A DNA stretch of 7,766 bases from Nevskiales bacterium (GTDB lineage: Bacteria > Pseudomonadota > Gammaproteobacteria > Nevskiales > Nevskiaceae), in assembly GCA_022616655.1 (NCBI GenBank), contig JAKEEJ010000175.1, positions 1 to 7,766 on the forward strand, written 5' to 3'. Positions 1-6,217 of the stretch are shown in pieces (the first letter of the stretch is position 1; each line of letters opens with the position of its first letter). Under the pieces are notes generated by a model. The model ran no database searches. It saw only the letters and a program-made list of their open reading frames with translations, and was not told the origin of the DNA. Position numbers and translations under genes: made by a program.

Positions 1-414
1 GTCGAACAGCGTACCGATCTTGACCTACTGATCCTTGACGTCGAGACCAACGGCGGTATTGACGCCTCCGAAGCGGTGCGTCTGTCCGCCCGTATTCTGC
101 GCGACCAGTTGGGCGTGTTCGTGGACCTGCAGGCCGAAGCTCAACCGCCCCAGGCGGCAGGCCCGGACAAGCTGTCGCCCATTCTGTTGCGCTCGATTGA
201 CGATCTCGAGCTGACCGTGCGTTCCGTCAACTGCCTCAAGGCCGAAAACATCTACTTTATCGGCGATCTGGTGCAGCGTACCGAGGCCGATCTGCTCAAA
301 ACGCCGAATCTGGGCAGGAAATCGCTGAGCGAGATTCGCGATGCGCTGCGCACGCACAATCTTGATCTCGGCATGACGCTTGAAAACTGGACGTCACCGA
401 AGGTGGCCGCGTAG
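1..414 (+). CDS. rpoA: RNA polymerase alpha subunit, C-terminal part (5' end outside window)
   Basis: The first 137 codons visible here are the end of the alpha subunit of RNA polymerase; the reading frame is open from base 1, so the start lies upstream. The first 35 or so residues are the end of the N-terminal assembly domain (VEQRTDLD, then [10 protein letters not shown]). After a short Pro/Ala/Gln linker comes the alpha-CTD, with the diagnostic stretches [25 protein letters not shown] and [10 protein letters not shown]. The Arg in TVRS and the Asn-Cys-Leu-Lys segment correspond to the surface that in E. coli contacts UP-element DNA and activators such as CRP. The protein ends in [11 protein letters not shown], close to the usual LENWPP end of proteobacterial alpha. 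It is followed after 66 bp by rplQ, the standard order at the end of the alpha operon. The identification is essentially certain. Confidence 0.98.
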   Translation, partial: VEQRTDLDLLILDVETNGGIDASEAVRLSARILRDQLGVFVDLQAEAQPPQAAGPDKLSPILLRSIDDLELTVRSVNCLKAENIYFIGDLVQRTEADLLKTPNLGRKSLSEIRDALRTHNLDLGMTLENWTSPKVAA

Positions 415-480
415 CGGCCATCCCGGGCGCAGTGAGGGATCTTCTCAGTAACGGTAAGCACTTAGGAACAAGAGAAAACG

Positions 481-1083
481 ATGCGCCACCACATCGCCGG
501 CAATCATCTGGGACATTCGGCAGCCCATCACAAGGCCAATCTGCAGAACCTGGCCGTGGCCCTGTTTGAGCACGGCTTGATCAAAACCACGCTGGCCAAG
601 GCCAAGGCTCTGCGCCGGACGGCCGAGCCGCTGATCACCCGCGCCAAAACCGATTCGCTGGCCAACCGCCGTCTGGTGTTTTCGCGTCTGCGCGACCGCG
701 ATGCGGTGACGCGTCTGTTCGCCGAACTGGGACCGCGCTACCGGACCCGTGCCGGCGGATACACCCGGGTTCTGCGTTGTGGATTCCGCGCGGGTGACAG
801 TGCGCCCATGGCCTACATCGAGCTGGTGGATCGCCCGCCCGTGACGGTTGCCGCCAGCCCAGCGTCGGCCAGGAAGGCCAGGAAAGGGAAACCCGCGCCG
901 GCGGCTGAAAAATCAGCCAAAGGTGGGATAACCACCGCTGCAAAGAAAGTTCCGGTCCGGCCCGAAACGGTCGTGCCGGCTGCTGCTGGCACCGGGACGG
1001 CCGCCACTTCCGGGCAGACGGTCTCGGGGGAAAAGACCAAGAAGAATCTGTTCCAGAAAACACGGGACCTGTTCAAGAAATGA
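481..1083 (+). CDS. rplQ: 50S ribosomal protein L17 with a long basic C-terminal extension
   Basis: L17 is a large-subunit protein near the exit-tunnel side of the 50S ribosome. Residues 1-117 match the whole bacterial L17 fold: [11 protein letters not shown] at the start, [64 protein letters not shown]. Typical gammaproteobacterial L17 stops around 125-130 residues. This one runs to 200, adding about 80 residues rich in Ala, Lys, Pro, Thr and Gly that look disordered, then a short basic, possibly helical end ([14 protein letters not shown]). The ATG at 481 matches the conserved N-terminus; only a weak purine-rich sequence (AGGA at 464, AGAGAA at 471) precedes it. The stop overlaps the start of the downstream peptidase gene (ATGA), so the two are probably translationally coupled. 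The function of the tail is unknown; a frameshift joining two genes is unlikely because the frame stays open smoothly. Confidence 0.97.
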   Translation: MRHHIAGNHLGHSAAHHKANLQNLAVALFEHGLIKTTLAKAKALRRTAEPLITRAKTDSLANRRLVFSRLRDRDAVTRLFAELGPRYRTRAGGYTRVLRCGFRAGDSAPMAYIELVDRPPVTVAASPASARKARKGKPAPAAEKSAKGGITTAAKKVPVRPETVVPAAAGTGTAATSGQTVSGEKTKKNLFQKTRDLFKK

Positions 1084-2096
1084 GTTTTCGGCGCGGTTCT
1101 CCGAGCTTATTATCGAGTCGTAACAAGGGTCTGCGTTGCGCCATGTTCACGGCGGTGCCGTTGCTGCTGTGCGGTTGCGTTGTCTATGCGCCGCTCAACC
1201 TGTCGTCACCGGGCCCTGGCGATCTGGAAGAAGAGACGGTGCTTGGCAAGAAGGGCCCGAAAATCGCGATGATCGAGGTGGCGGGCCTGCTTTCCGATCG
1301 GGACCGTCACAAGCCACAGCTGCCGAGCCTGGTGGCCGAAGTGCGCAACGCGCTCGACCGTGCCGCCAAGGACGAACAGGTGGTGGGTGTATTACTGCGC
1401 ATCAACACTCCTGGCGGCACGGTCGCAGCCAGTGACACCTTGTACCACCAGATTGAACTCTGGAAACGGCAATACCAACGTCCCGTGTTCTCGTTTCTGA
1501 ACGGTCAGGCGACCTCGGGAGGGTACTACGTGGCCATGGCCAGCGACCGCATCATCGCGCATCCCGCGGTGCTCACCGGCTCTATTGGCGTCATCATGAC
1601 GGGCCTGAGTTTCGAAGGCCTGATGGACCGGTTCGGCGTCCGGGATCAGACGCTCAAGAGCGGATCCTACAAGGATGCCGGCTCGCCATTTCGCGACATG
1701 AATCCGGTGGAGCGTGCACAGCTGCAAAGCGTGATCAACACCTACTTTGCGCGTTTCCAGGATGTGGTAGCGGCGGGACGGCCGGCGCTGGCGCGCGAGA
1801 CGATCGCCACGCTGTCGGATGGCCGCGTGTATTCCGCGCAACAGGCATTGGACCATGGGTTGGTGGACCGGCTCGGTTACCTGGAAGAGGCCGTCGCAGA
1901 ACTGAACAGGCATCTGGGCATCAGCGAGTCGCGCGTGGTGGTCTACAAGCGCGAGAATCAGATCAAAGAGAACCTTTACAGTGGCGCGCCGGATCTGCCT
2001 GTGCAGACGGCGGGTTGGGCGGCGCTTCTGCCCCTCGGGCGTAGTGACCTCGAGCCCGGCTTCTACTACCTTTGGCCGGCCGCCTTGACGCCATAA
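1080..2096 (+). CDS. sppA: S49-family (SppA-like) serine peptidase, predicted lipoprotein
   Basis: This is a 338-residue member of peptidase family S49 (signal peptide peptidase SppA, short form), membrane-associated and facing the periplasm. The N-terminus has Arg/Lys residues up to about 19, a hydrophobic stretch ([10 protein letters not shown]) and a lipobox-like L30-C-G-C33, so Cys33 may be lipidated; Val34 at +2 gives no inner-membrane retention signal. The catalytic core is residues 60-265: [10 protein letters not shown] (104-113), the nucleophile Ser146 in [22 protein letters not shown] (166-172) and the general-base Lys198 in [14 protein letters not shown]. The Ser/Lys dyad is therefore complete. 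The first ATG is preferred because it supplies the positive n-region and overlaps the rplQ stop by 4 bp; Met22 would remove the charges. The 3' end overlaps hemW by 31 bp, tail to tail. The family assignment is firm. The gene symbol is by homology, and the real substrates may be other than signal peptides. Confidence 0.93.
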   Translation: MSFRRGSPSLLSSRNKGLRCAMFTAVPLLLCGCVVYAPLNLSSPGPGDLEEETVLGKKGPKIAMIEVAGLLSDRDRHKPQLPSLVAEVRNALDRAAKDEQVVGVLLRINTPGGTVAASDTLYHQIELWKRQYQRPVFSFLNGQATSGGYYVAMASDRIIAHPAVLTGSIGVIMTGLSFEGLMDRFGVRDQTLKSGSYKDAGSPFRDMNPVERAQLQSVINTYFARFQDVVAAGRPALARETIATLSDGRVYSAQQALDHGLVDRLGYLEEAVAELNRHLGISESRVVVYKRENQIKENLYSGAPDLPVQTAGWAALLPLGRSDLEPGFYYLWPAALTP

Positions 2097-3265
2097 TCCG
2101 CGTGCGCGCTGGGCGGAACGTCAGCCGGCAGGAACAGGGTCAACAGCGTATTCAGATGTCGCCAGCCCAAGGCGCTGGCCCGGACGCGACTCTCATCCTC
2201 CTCAAGGAGGCCGTGCCGGTGGGCGTTGTTCAGCGCGGGATGGAGGACACTTCCTGGCAAGCCGGTGCGTTGCTCAAATTCAGCGACGCGGAAACCGGCA
2301 CGCAATCGCAGCGCATTCATGCAGAATTCAAAGGGCAGCTCGGCTGATGCGACGATCCGGCTTTCCTGAAGTCCGGCCGGTGTCCCGGCGTGTTCGAGAA
2401 AGCGCTGGGGATGACGCTGGCGCGCGCGGCGTTCAATTCCGCCCGTGTCCGTGCGCTTGCCGTGTGCGCCGGCTCCGATACCGAGATAGTCGCCGAATTC
2501 CCAATAGTTGAGATTGTGGCGGCACCGACGGTCGGTGCGGGCGTAGGCTGAAACTTCGTACTGACCGTAACCGTGATCGGCCAGAATCCGTTCGCCGTGC
2601 TCCTGAAGGGTCCAGGCCAGGTCGGCATCCGGAAGGCACGGCGGATGGGCGTGAAACTCGGTGTGGGGCTCAAGCGTCAGGTGATAGTACGACAGATGCT
2701 CCGGTGCTAACGCACAGGCCGCACGGACGTCGCGCTCAGCCTCCGACAGTGTTTGTTCGGGTAGCGCGAACATCAGATCAAGGTTGATGTTGGTGAAGCC
2801 CGCTCGGCGGGCCAGATCCACAGCGCGCCGCGCGTCTTCGGGCCCGTGGATGCGCCCCAGCGCTTTGAGATGTTTTTCGTTGAAACTCTGCACGCCAATG
2901 GACAGGCGGTTTACACCGGCAGCGCGGTAGTTGCAGAAATTTCCCGCGTCGGCGGTGCCAGGATTGGCCTCCAGCGTGATTTCGATGTCCGGCGCGAAGC
3001 GCAGACGCTTCGCGCAGGCGTCCAGCAGGCAGCCAACCGCTTTTCCGGAAAAAAGACTGGGCGTGCCGCCGCCCAGAAAAATGCTGAACAGGGGACGGGA
3101 TTCGTGTTTCCGCAGCTCGAAATCCAGATCGCGGATCAGCGCTGCGATGTAATCCGTTTCAGGAATTTCTCCACGCACCGCGTGCGAGTTGAAATCGCAG
3201 TACGGACACTTGCGCACACACCAGGGAAAGTGCACGTAGAGCGACAGGGGTACGGGAACCGGCAA
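2066..3265 (-). CDS. hemW: Radical SAM heme chaperone HemW (HemN-like)
   Basis: HemW binds heme and a 4Fe-4S cluster and is thought to hand heme to membrane cytochromes. It resembles the oxygen-independent coproporphyrinogen oxidase HemN but usually lacks that activity. The 399-residue protein starts PLSLYVHFPWCVRKCPYCDFNSH with the radical-SAM cluster cysteines C16, C20 and C23 (CX3CX2C). GGGTPS at 65-70 is the SAM-binding glycine motif, followed by ITLEANPG (96-103), RLSIGVQSF (120-128) and the HemW-typical HNLNYW at 250-255. The spacing CX3CX2C followed by F, and the HNxxYW motif, favour HemW over HemN. The start is a TTG at 3265-3263: it matches the homologous N-terminus and has a GGAG 6 nt upstream. 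The gene lies 25 bp after the rdgB stop in the same direction. Its C-terminus extends about 20 residues beyond E. coli HemW and overlaps the convergent peptidase gene. Confidence 0.95.
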   Translation of the reverse strand: MPVPVPLSLYVHFPWCVRKCPYCDFNSHAVRGEIPETDYIAALIRDLDFELRKHESRPLFSIFLGGGTPSLFSGKAVGCLLDACAKRLRFAPDIEITLEANPGTADAGNFCNYRAAGVNRLSIGVQSFNEKHLKALGRIHGPEDARRAVDLARRAGFTNINLDLMFALPEQTLSEAERDVRAACALAPEHLSYYHLTLEPHTEFHAHPPCLPDADLAWTLQEHGERILADHGYGQYEVSAYARTDRRCRHNLNYWEFGDYLGIGAGAHGKRTDTGGIERRARQRHPQRFLEHAGTPAGLQESRIVASAELPFEFCMNALRLRAGFRVAEFEQRTGLPGSVLHPALNNAHRHGLLEEDESRVRASALGWRHLNTLLTLFLPADVPPSAHADYGVKAAGQR

Positions 3266-3269
3266 TGAG

Positions 3270-3277
3270 TGCTCCGG
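3270..3277 (-). promoter_or_regulatory. Shine-Dalgarno for hemW supporting a TTG start
   Basis: Read on the minus strand, the sequence before hemW is GGAGCACTCATTG. GGAG sits 6 nt from the TTG codon, a normal spacing. No ATG or GTG in the right frame gives a better N-terminus between the rdgB stop (3291) and the conserved LYVHFPWC, so this site decides the start. Confidence 0.6.
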
Positions 3278-3290
3278 CGGGAATGGCAGA

Positions 3291-3884
3291 CTATCCGTCC
3301 CGCCACCGCGCGATCAGTTGCGCCGCCGCGCGTGCCCGGTGGCTGAGGCGATTCTTTAGAGCCGGATCCAGCTCCGCCGCGCTTTGGCCGTGACTCCCGA
3401 CAAAAAACAGAGGGTCGTAGCCGAACCCATGGTGGCCGCGTGGCTGTAGGAGGATGCGTCCGCGCCAACGCCCCTGGGCAACAACCGGAAGCGGGTCATC
3501 GGGATGCCGGATGAAGACCATTACACAGACGTAATGCGCACCGCGGTGCTCGTCTGGAATACCGGCCAGTGCCTGTAGCAGTTTGGTGTTGTTTTCGGCA
3601 TCGCCGGCCCGTGGGCCGGCGTAGCGGGCGGAATGAATGCCGGGGGCACCGTTGAGCGCGTCCACGACAATCCCAGAATCATCGGCCAATGCCGGCAGGC
3701 CGGAGACTTTGGCCGCGTGGCGGGCTTTCAGCAGGGCGTTTTCAATAAACGTCGGGGCGGTTTCTTCCACCCCGTCGGCGCTGAATTCCGAGACCCGGTG
3801 CCAGTGGAAGTTCAGCGGTTCCAGCAGGGCCTGCAGCTCGGCCAGCTTTTTGCCGTTGCGACTGGCAAACACCACGTCCGGCAC
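3291..3884 (-). CDS. rdgB: XTP/dITP diphosphatase, RdgB/HAM1 family
   Basis: This 197-residue house-cleaning enzyme hydrolyses non-canonical purine triphosphates (dITP, XTP, ITP) to monophosphates and pyrophosphate, keeping hypoxanthine and xanthine out of DNA and RNA. The family signatures are all present: SRNGKK at 8-13 (the S/TxNxxK phosphate-binding motif), FIENALLKA (46-54), ADDSG at 67-71 with the catalytic Asp69, LNGAPGIHSARYAG (77-90), GFGYDPLFF (153-161) and SHRARA (181-186) near the end. Length is normal for the family (about 195-200). The start is GTG at 3884-3882, only 2 bp after the rph TAA, with no convincing Shine-Dalgarno of its own, so translation is probably coupled to rph. 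The order rph-rdgB-hemW on one strand is a familiar proteobacterial arrangement and suggests one operon. Confidence 0.97.
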   Translation of the reverse strand: MPDVVFASRNGKKLAELQALLEPLNFHWHRVSEFSADGVEETAPTFIENALLKARHAAKVSGLPALADDSGIVVDALNGAPGIHSARYAGPRAGDAENNTKLLQALAGIPDEHRGAHYVCVMVFIRHPDDPLPVVAQGRWRGRILLQPRGHHGFGYDPLFFVGSHGQSAAELDPALKNRLSHRARAAAQLIARWRDG

Positions 3885-3886
3885 GG

Positions 3887-4606
3887 TTATTCTGCCAGCG
3901 CTTCGCGCTGGGCTTTGAGCAATTGCTGAATGCCGCGACCCGCCAGGTCCAGCATGGTATCGAGCTCGGCGCGCCGGAACGCATGACCCTCGGCGGTCCC
4001 TTGCACCTCGATGAAGCCGCCGGCCTCGTTCATGACGACGTTCAGATCGGTTTCAGCGCCGGAGTCTTCCGCATAATCCAGGTCCAGTACCGGGACGCCG
4101 CCGCAAATACCGACCGAGATGGCTGCCGCCTGGCCGTGCAGCGGATTTTTTTTGATCTGCCCACGCTTGAGCAGAACGGTCACCGCGTCTGCCAGCGCCA
4201 CGTAGCCGCCGGTGATGGCCGCCGTGCGGGTCCCTCCGTCGGCCTGCAGTACGTCACAGTCCAGCGTCAGGGTGTAGGGAGCCAGCGCATTCAGGTCCAG
4301 CACGGCACGCAGCGCGCGGCCGATGAGCCGCTGGATTTCCAGCGTGCGGCCGCCCTGTTTGCCACGTGCCGCTTCGCGTGCGCTGCGTTCGTGAGTGGCG
4401 CGCGGCAACATTCCATATTCGGCGGTGAGCCAGCCGCCGCCCTGCTCTTTTTTCCAGCCCGGCACGCGATCCTCCACACTGGCGGTGCACAACACCCGGG
4501 TGTCGCCAAACGCAACCAGTACGGAGCCTTCCGCGTGCCGGGTGTAATGGCGGACAAAGCTCACCGGTCGGATCTGATCGGGCGCGCGGCCGGAAGGGCG
4601 GGTCAT
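3887..4606 (-). CDS. rph: Ribonuclease PH
   Basis: RNase PH is a phosphate-dependent 3'-to-5' exoribonuclease that trims the 3' ends of tRNA precursors and contributes to rRNA decay; it works as a hexameric ring. The 239-residue protein has the expected length and motifs: [13 protein letters not shown] at 3-15, [20 protein letters not shown] (27-46), EYGMLPRAT (63-71), [14 protein letters not shown] (87-100), the phosphate-binding [14 protein letters not shown] (116-129) and [15 protein letters not shown] (175-189). The C-terminus is intact ([13 protein letters not shown]), unlike the frameshifted rph of some E. coli K-12 strains. The ATG at 4606-4604 gives the conserved MTRPSGR start. No clear Shine-Dalgarno is visible. 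It is the first gene of the rph-rdgB-hemW set and is divergent from sufE, sharing a 55-bp intergenic region. Confidence 0.98.
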   Translation of the reverse strand: MTRPSGRAPDQIRPVSFVRHYTRHAEGSVLVAFGDTRVLCTASVEDRVPGWKKEQGGGWLTAEYGMLPRATHERSAREAARGKQGGRTLEIQRLIGRALRAVLDLNALAPYTLTLDCDVLQADGGTRTAAITGGYVALADAVTVLLKRGQIKKNPLHGQAAAISVGICGGVPVLDLDYAEDSGAETDLNVVMNEAGGFIEVQGTAEGHAFRRAELDTMLDLAGRGIQQLLKAQREALAE

Positions 4607-4661
4607 GGGATTTGAGTACGGAACAAGGGCGCAAGTATAGCGCCCGTCTTAGAATGCTCCC
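4607..4661. promoter_or_regulatory. Divergent rph/sufE promoter region with palindrome
   Basis: Only 55 bp separate the rph and sufE start codons. In it GGGCGC (4627-4632) and GCGCCC (4640-4645) form a perfect inverted repeat around AAGTATA. Read on the minus strand the spacer holds TATACT, a good -10 for rph, though no good -35 stands 16-18 bp upstream. For sufE, TTGAGT (4612-4617) and TATAGC (4636-4641) form an 18-bp-spaced candidate. A second -10-like TAGAAT (4650-4655) would start RNA almost exactly at the sufE ATG. These are motif matches only, but both promoters must lie here or inside the neighbouring genes. Confidence 0.5.
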
Positions 4662-5078
4662 ATGGATATTGAAGAGCTGATTGAAAATTTCCAGGCGCTG
4701 GGTCCCTGGGAAGAGCGTTATCGTTACCTGATTGAGCTGGGACGAAAACTGCCGCCGTTTCCGGAGGCGGAAAAAACCGAGGCCAACAAGGTGCGGGGCT
4801 GCATGTCCCAGGTGTGGCTGATCTCGGGGTTGAATCCGGGGCCGCCGGTGACGCTGGAATTCCGCGGCGATTCGGATGCCCACATCGTCAAGGGGTTGAT
4901 CGCGCTGTTGTTCAAGCTCTATTCCGGACATACCCCCCGAGAGGTCGTGGCACTGGATGTCAAGTCGGTGTTCGAGCGGCTGGGTCTGGAAAATCACATC
5001 ACGATGAATCGCCGCAACGGTTTTTATTCCATGGTGGAGCGCATCCGCTCCCTGGCGGTGCAGGAGCTTGCGGCGTGA
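4662..5078 (+). CDS. sufE: Cysteine desulfuration protein SufE
   Basis: SufE accepts persulfide sulfur from the cysteine desulfurase SufS and passes it to the SufBCD scaffold for Fe-S cluster assembly in the cytoplasm. The protein is 138 residues, the same size as E. coli SufE. It has the family landmarks W16-EERYRYLIELGRKLP (16-31), NKVRGCMSQVW (42-52) with the sulfur-accepting Cys47, the GDSDAHIVKGLIALL segment (69-83) and LGLENHITMNRRNGF toward the end. The related CsdE shares the fold, so CsdE-like partnering cannot be excluded. An in-frame TAG lies 9 nt before the ATG, so no earlier start exists; there is no Shine-Dalgarno, and a leaderless or very short-leader message is possible. No sufS or other suf gene is in the window, so it stands alone here. 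Confidence 0.95.
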   Translation: MDIEELIENFQALGPWEERYRYLIELGRKLPPFPEAEKTEANKVRGCMSQVWLISGLNPGPPVTLEFRGDSDAHIVKGLIALLFKLYSGHTPREVVALDVKSVFERLGLENHITMNRRNGFYSMVERIRSLAVQELAA

Positions 5079-5136
5079 AGAAATCCAACATCAAAATCAA
5101 CATTCCCATTTGTTGCACTGCACACAGAGGATTCCA

Positions 5137-5165
5137 TTGACCGAAAGGGGGGGACTGCTTAGCAT
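5137..5165 (+). promoter_or_regulatory. Candidate sigma-70 promoter for the Cys-rich gene pair
   Basis: TTGACC (5137-5142) and TAGCAT (5160-5165) are separated by 17 bp and match the -35 and -10 consensus at 5/6 and 4/6 positions. Transcription would begin near 5172, about 30 nt before the first Cys-rich gene, leaving room for its ribosome binding site. The location fits, but this is motif matching only. Confidence 0.45.
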
Positions 5166-5187
5166 GACCCTGTGAGTTTCAGATGCT

Positions 5188-5193
5188 GGAGGA
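5188..5193 (+). promoter_or_regulatory. Strong Shine-Dalgarno (GGAGGA) that decides the start of the first Cys-rich gene
   Basis: GGAGGA is 8 nt before the ATG at 5202, ideal spacing. The in-frame GTG at 5172 lies upstream of it and the ATG at 5196 is only 2-3 nt away, both unlikely starts. Starting at 5202 also makes this protein align end to end, without gaps, with its neighbour. Confidence 0.7.
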
Positions 5194-5201
5194 CAATGAT
5201 A

Positions 5202-5579
5202 ATGAGAGTTGCCTTGATAATGGCGCCGGTCTTGAGTATGGGGTTCGCCCTCTTTTCTGTGTCTGGATCTGCCGCTGCTCCAACCCGTTCATCGTGCGAC
5301 TATGACGTCAAGCGGCACTGCCCCAATACCAGTGCCGCCAACCGCCTGGAGGTCACGGCCTGTCTCAAAGCCCATGAGCCCGTGCTGACTCCGGCCTGTC
5401 TGCAGTACCTGGATTTCACCGCCGCCTTTACCAAGGCCTGTAATAACGATTTCAAAACGCATTGCCAGGGGACAAAAACCGACCCCGCCGGCATCGTTGG
5501 CTGCCTGAAGCAGAAAAAGCAGATGCTTTCTCTCGATTGCAAAAAATTGCTTGAACGCATTCTCGCGCCACCTCCTTAG
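5202..5579 (+). CDS. Small secreted protein with two GLG1-type Cys-rich repeats (copy 1)
   Basis: This 125-residue protein begins with a Sec-type signal peptide: MR, a hydrophobic core to about residue 20, then SGSAAA with likely cleavage near 24-26. The mature part has eight cysteines at 32, 40, 54, 66, 80, 88, 101 and 113. They form two repeats of the pattern C-x3-D-x3-C, then C-L about 13 residues on and C about 11 further (CDYDVKRHC...ACLKAHEPVLTPAC; CNNDFKTHC...GCLKQKKQMLSLDC). This is the pattern of the Cys-rich repeat family named after Golgi protein GLG1 (PF00839), which also occurs in bacteria with unknown role. The even cysteine number and export suggest disulfides in the periplasm or outside. 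It ends in APPP. A near-identical-length paralog follows after 27 bp. Function is unknown; the repeat-family call is from pattern recognition. Confidence 0.82.
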   Translation: MRVALIMAPVLSMGFALFSVSGSAAAPTRSSCDYDVKRHCPNTSAANRLEVTACLKAHEPVLTPACLQYLDFTAAFTKACNNDFKTHCQGTKTDPAGIVGCLKQKKQMLSLDCKKLLERILAPPP

Positions 5580-5613
5580 ATAACGAAAATGAGAGAGATA
5601 ACGAAAATGAGAG
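5578..5613 (+). repeat. Perfect tandem duplication of 18 bp spanning a start codon
   Basis: AGATAACGAAAATGAGAG occurs twice back to back (5578-5595 and 5596-5613). It begins inside the stop codon of the first Cys-rich gene, and each copy carries an ATG in the frame of the second gene. Eighteen bases keep the frame, so the second gene has two candidate starts, at 5589 and 5607. Confidence 0.95.
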
Positions 5614-5984
5614 CCGCCCTGGTAAGGGCACTGGTCTTGGGCATGGTGTTCCCCCTTTTTTCTGTACCGCTCTATGCCGACGTCCCGAAGCGGTCGATGT
5701 GCGACTACGACATCAAGACGCATTGCCCCAACACCAGCGCAGCCGACCGCCGGGAAATCACGGCCTGTCTCAAGACCCATGAATCCATCCTGACGCCTGC
5801 CTGCCTGCAGTACTTGGACTTCAGCGAGAACTTTGGCAAGGTGTGTGCAGATGATTTCAAAACACATTGTAAAGGTGCAGGAACCGATTCCGGCGGCAGA
5901 GTAAATTGCTTGATGCAAAAGAAACAGGCGCTTTCGCCGGCCTGCAAGAAGCAGGTGGACCGCTTTTCCAAGCCGGCTCCCTGA
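5607..5984 (+). CDS. Small secreted protein with two GLG1-type Cys-rich repeats (copy 2, tandem paralog)
   Basis: A 125-residue paralog of the preceding gene. Aligned by eye without gaps the two share about 78 of 125 residues, and all eight cysteines fall at the same positions (32, 40, 54, 66, 80, 88, 101, 113). The signal peptide is MRAALVRALVLGMVFPLFSV followed by PLYA-D, a likely signal-peptidase site near residue 24. The most conserved block is CDYDIKTHCPNTSAA and ACLKTHE.ILTPACLQYLDF; the last 30 residues differ most. The start at 5607 is chosen because it aligns with copy 1 and is preceded by GAGAGAG; the in-frame ATG at 5589, created by an 18-bp duplication, would add MREITK. It is 27 bp after copy 1 on the same strand and is probably co-transcribed. 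A hairpin follows the stop. Function is unknown; a disulfide-bonded periplasmic or extracellular protein is the reasonable inference. Confidence 0.82.
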   Translation: MRAALVRALVLGMVFPLFSVPLYADVPKRSMCDYDIKTHCPNTSAADRREITACLKTHESILTPACLQYLDFSENFGKVCADDFKTHCKGAGTDSGGRVNCLMQKKQALSPACKKQVDRFSKPAP

Positions 5985-5987
5985 CGC

Positions 5988-6010
5988 GGGGCGCGGCGCC
6001 CCTCTCCATT
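5988..6010 (+). terminator. GC-rich hairpin after the Cys-rich pair, possible terminator
   Basis: GGGGCG (5988-5993), loop CGG, CGCCCC (5997-6002) form a perfect 6-bp stem starting 4 nt after the stop of copy 2. The downstream TCTCCATT is only a weak U-tract, so intrinsic termination may be inefficient. Confidence 0.4.
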
Positions 6011-6087
6011 AAAATTTCGGAGTCTGAAGCGCTGGCCTTGAACGGCGGCAGTATCATGCTGTTGATTACGCTAGAGAAATCCGATTG

Positions 6088-6186
6088 ACCGGGGGCGGTG
6101 GGCGTACATCAGCTTGCCTGAAACAAAAAGAAAATTTGATCACGCCCGCCTGCAAGAAGATGGTTGATCGCGCACTGTCGCCCTGA
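6088..6186 (+). pseudogene. Decayed C-terminal remnant of a third Cys-rich paralog
   Basis: The frame ending in TGA at 6184-6186 reads GGGRTSACLKQKEN then LITPACKKMVDRALSP. This matches the last quarter of the two intact paralogs (GGRVNCLMQKKQALSPACKKQVDRF in copy 2). The last two cysteines of the repeat and the CKK motif are kept. At the DNA level the stretch around CCTGCAAGAAG is nearly identical to copy 2. There is no start codon, signal peptide or the other six cysteines in frame upstream; similarity fades around 6075-6090, perhaps with a small frameshift. It is therefore the tail of a third tandem copy whose 5' part was deleted or replaced. It cannot make a normal product. Confidence 0.75.
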
Positions 6187-6217
6187 ACGGGGCTGGTCGT
6201 ATCCGGCTTTGTGAACG

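Noticed and set aside
3923..4615. A 230-codon plus-strand frame opposite rph
   Set aside because: It is the antisense shadow of a clear RNase PH gene; GC-rich codon bias produces such frames and no family is recognisable.
5172..5201. Upstream GTG start giving the first Cys-rich protein ten extra residues (MSFRCWRTMI)
   Set aside because: It lies before the strong GGAGGA site, would place a Cys and charged residues before the signal peptide, and destroys the end-to-end alignment with the paralog.
5906..6088. A 60-codon plus-strand frame ending LALNGGSIMLLITLEKSD
   Set aside because: Its first half overlaps the second Cys-rich gene out of frame, and it lacks a ribosome binding site. The last 28 or so residues look somewhat protein-like, perhaps a gene fragment, but nothing is recognisable.
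6082..6105. A second TTGACC-type promoter resembling the one at 5137
   Set aside because: ATTGACCG is shared, but no -10 stands at proper spacing and the following DNA is a gene remnant.
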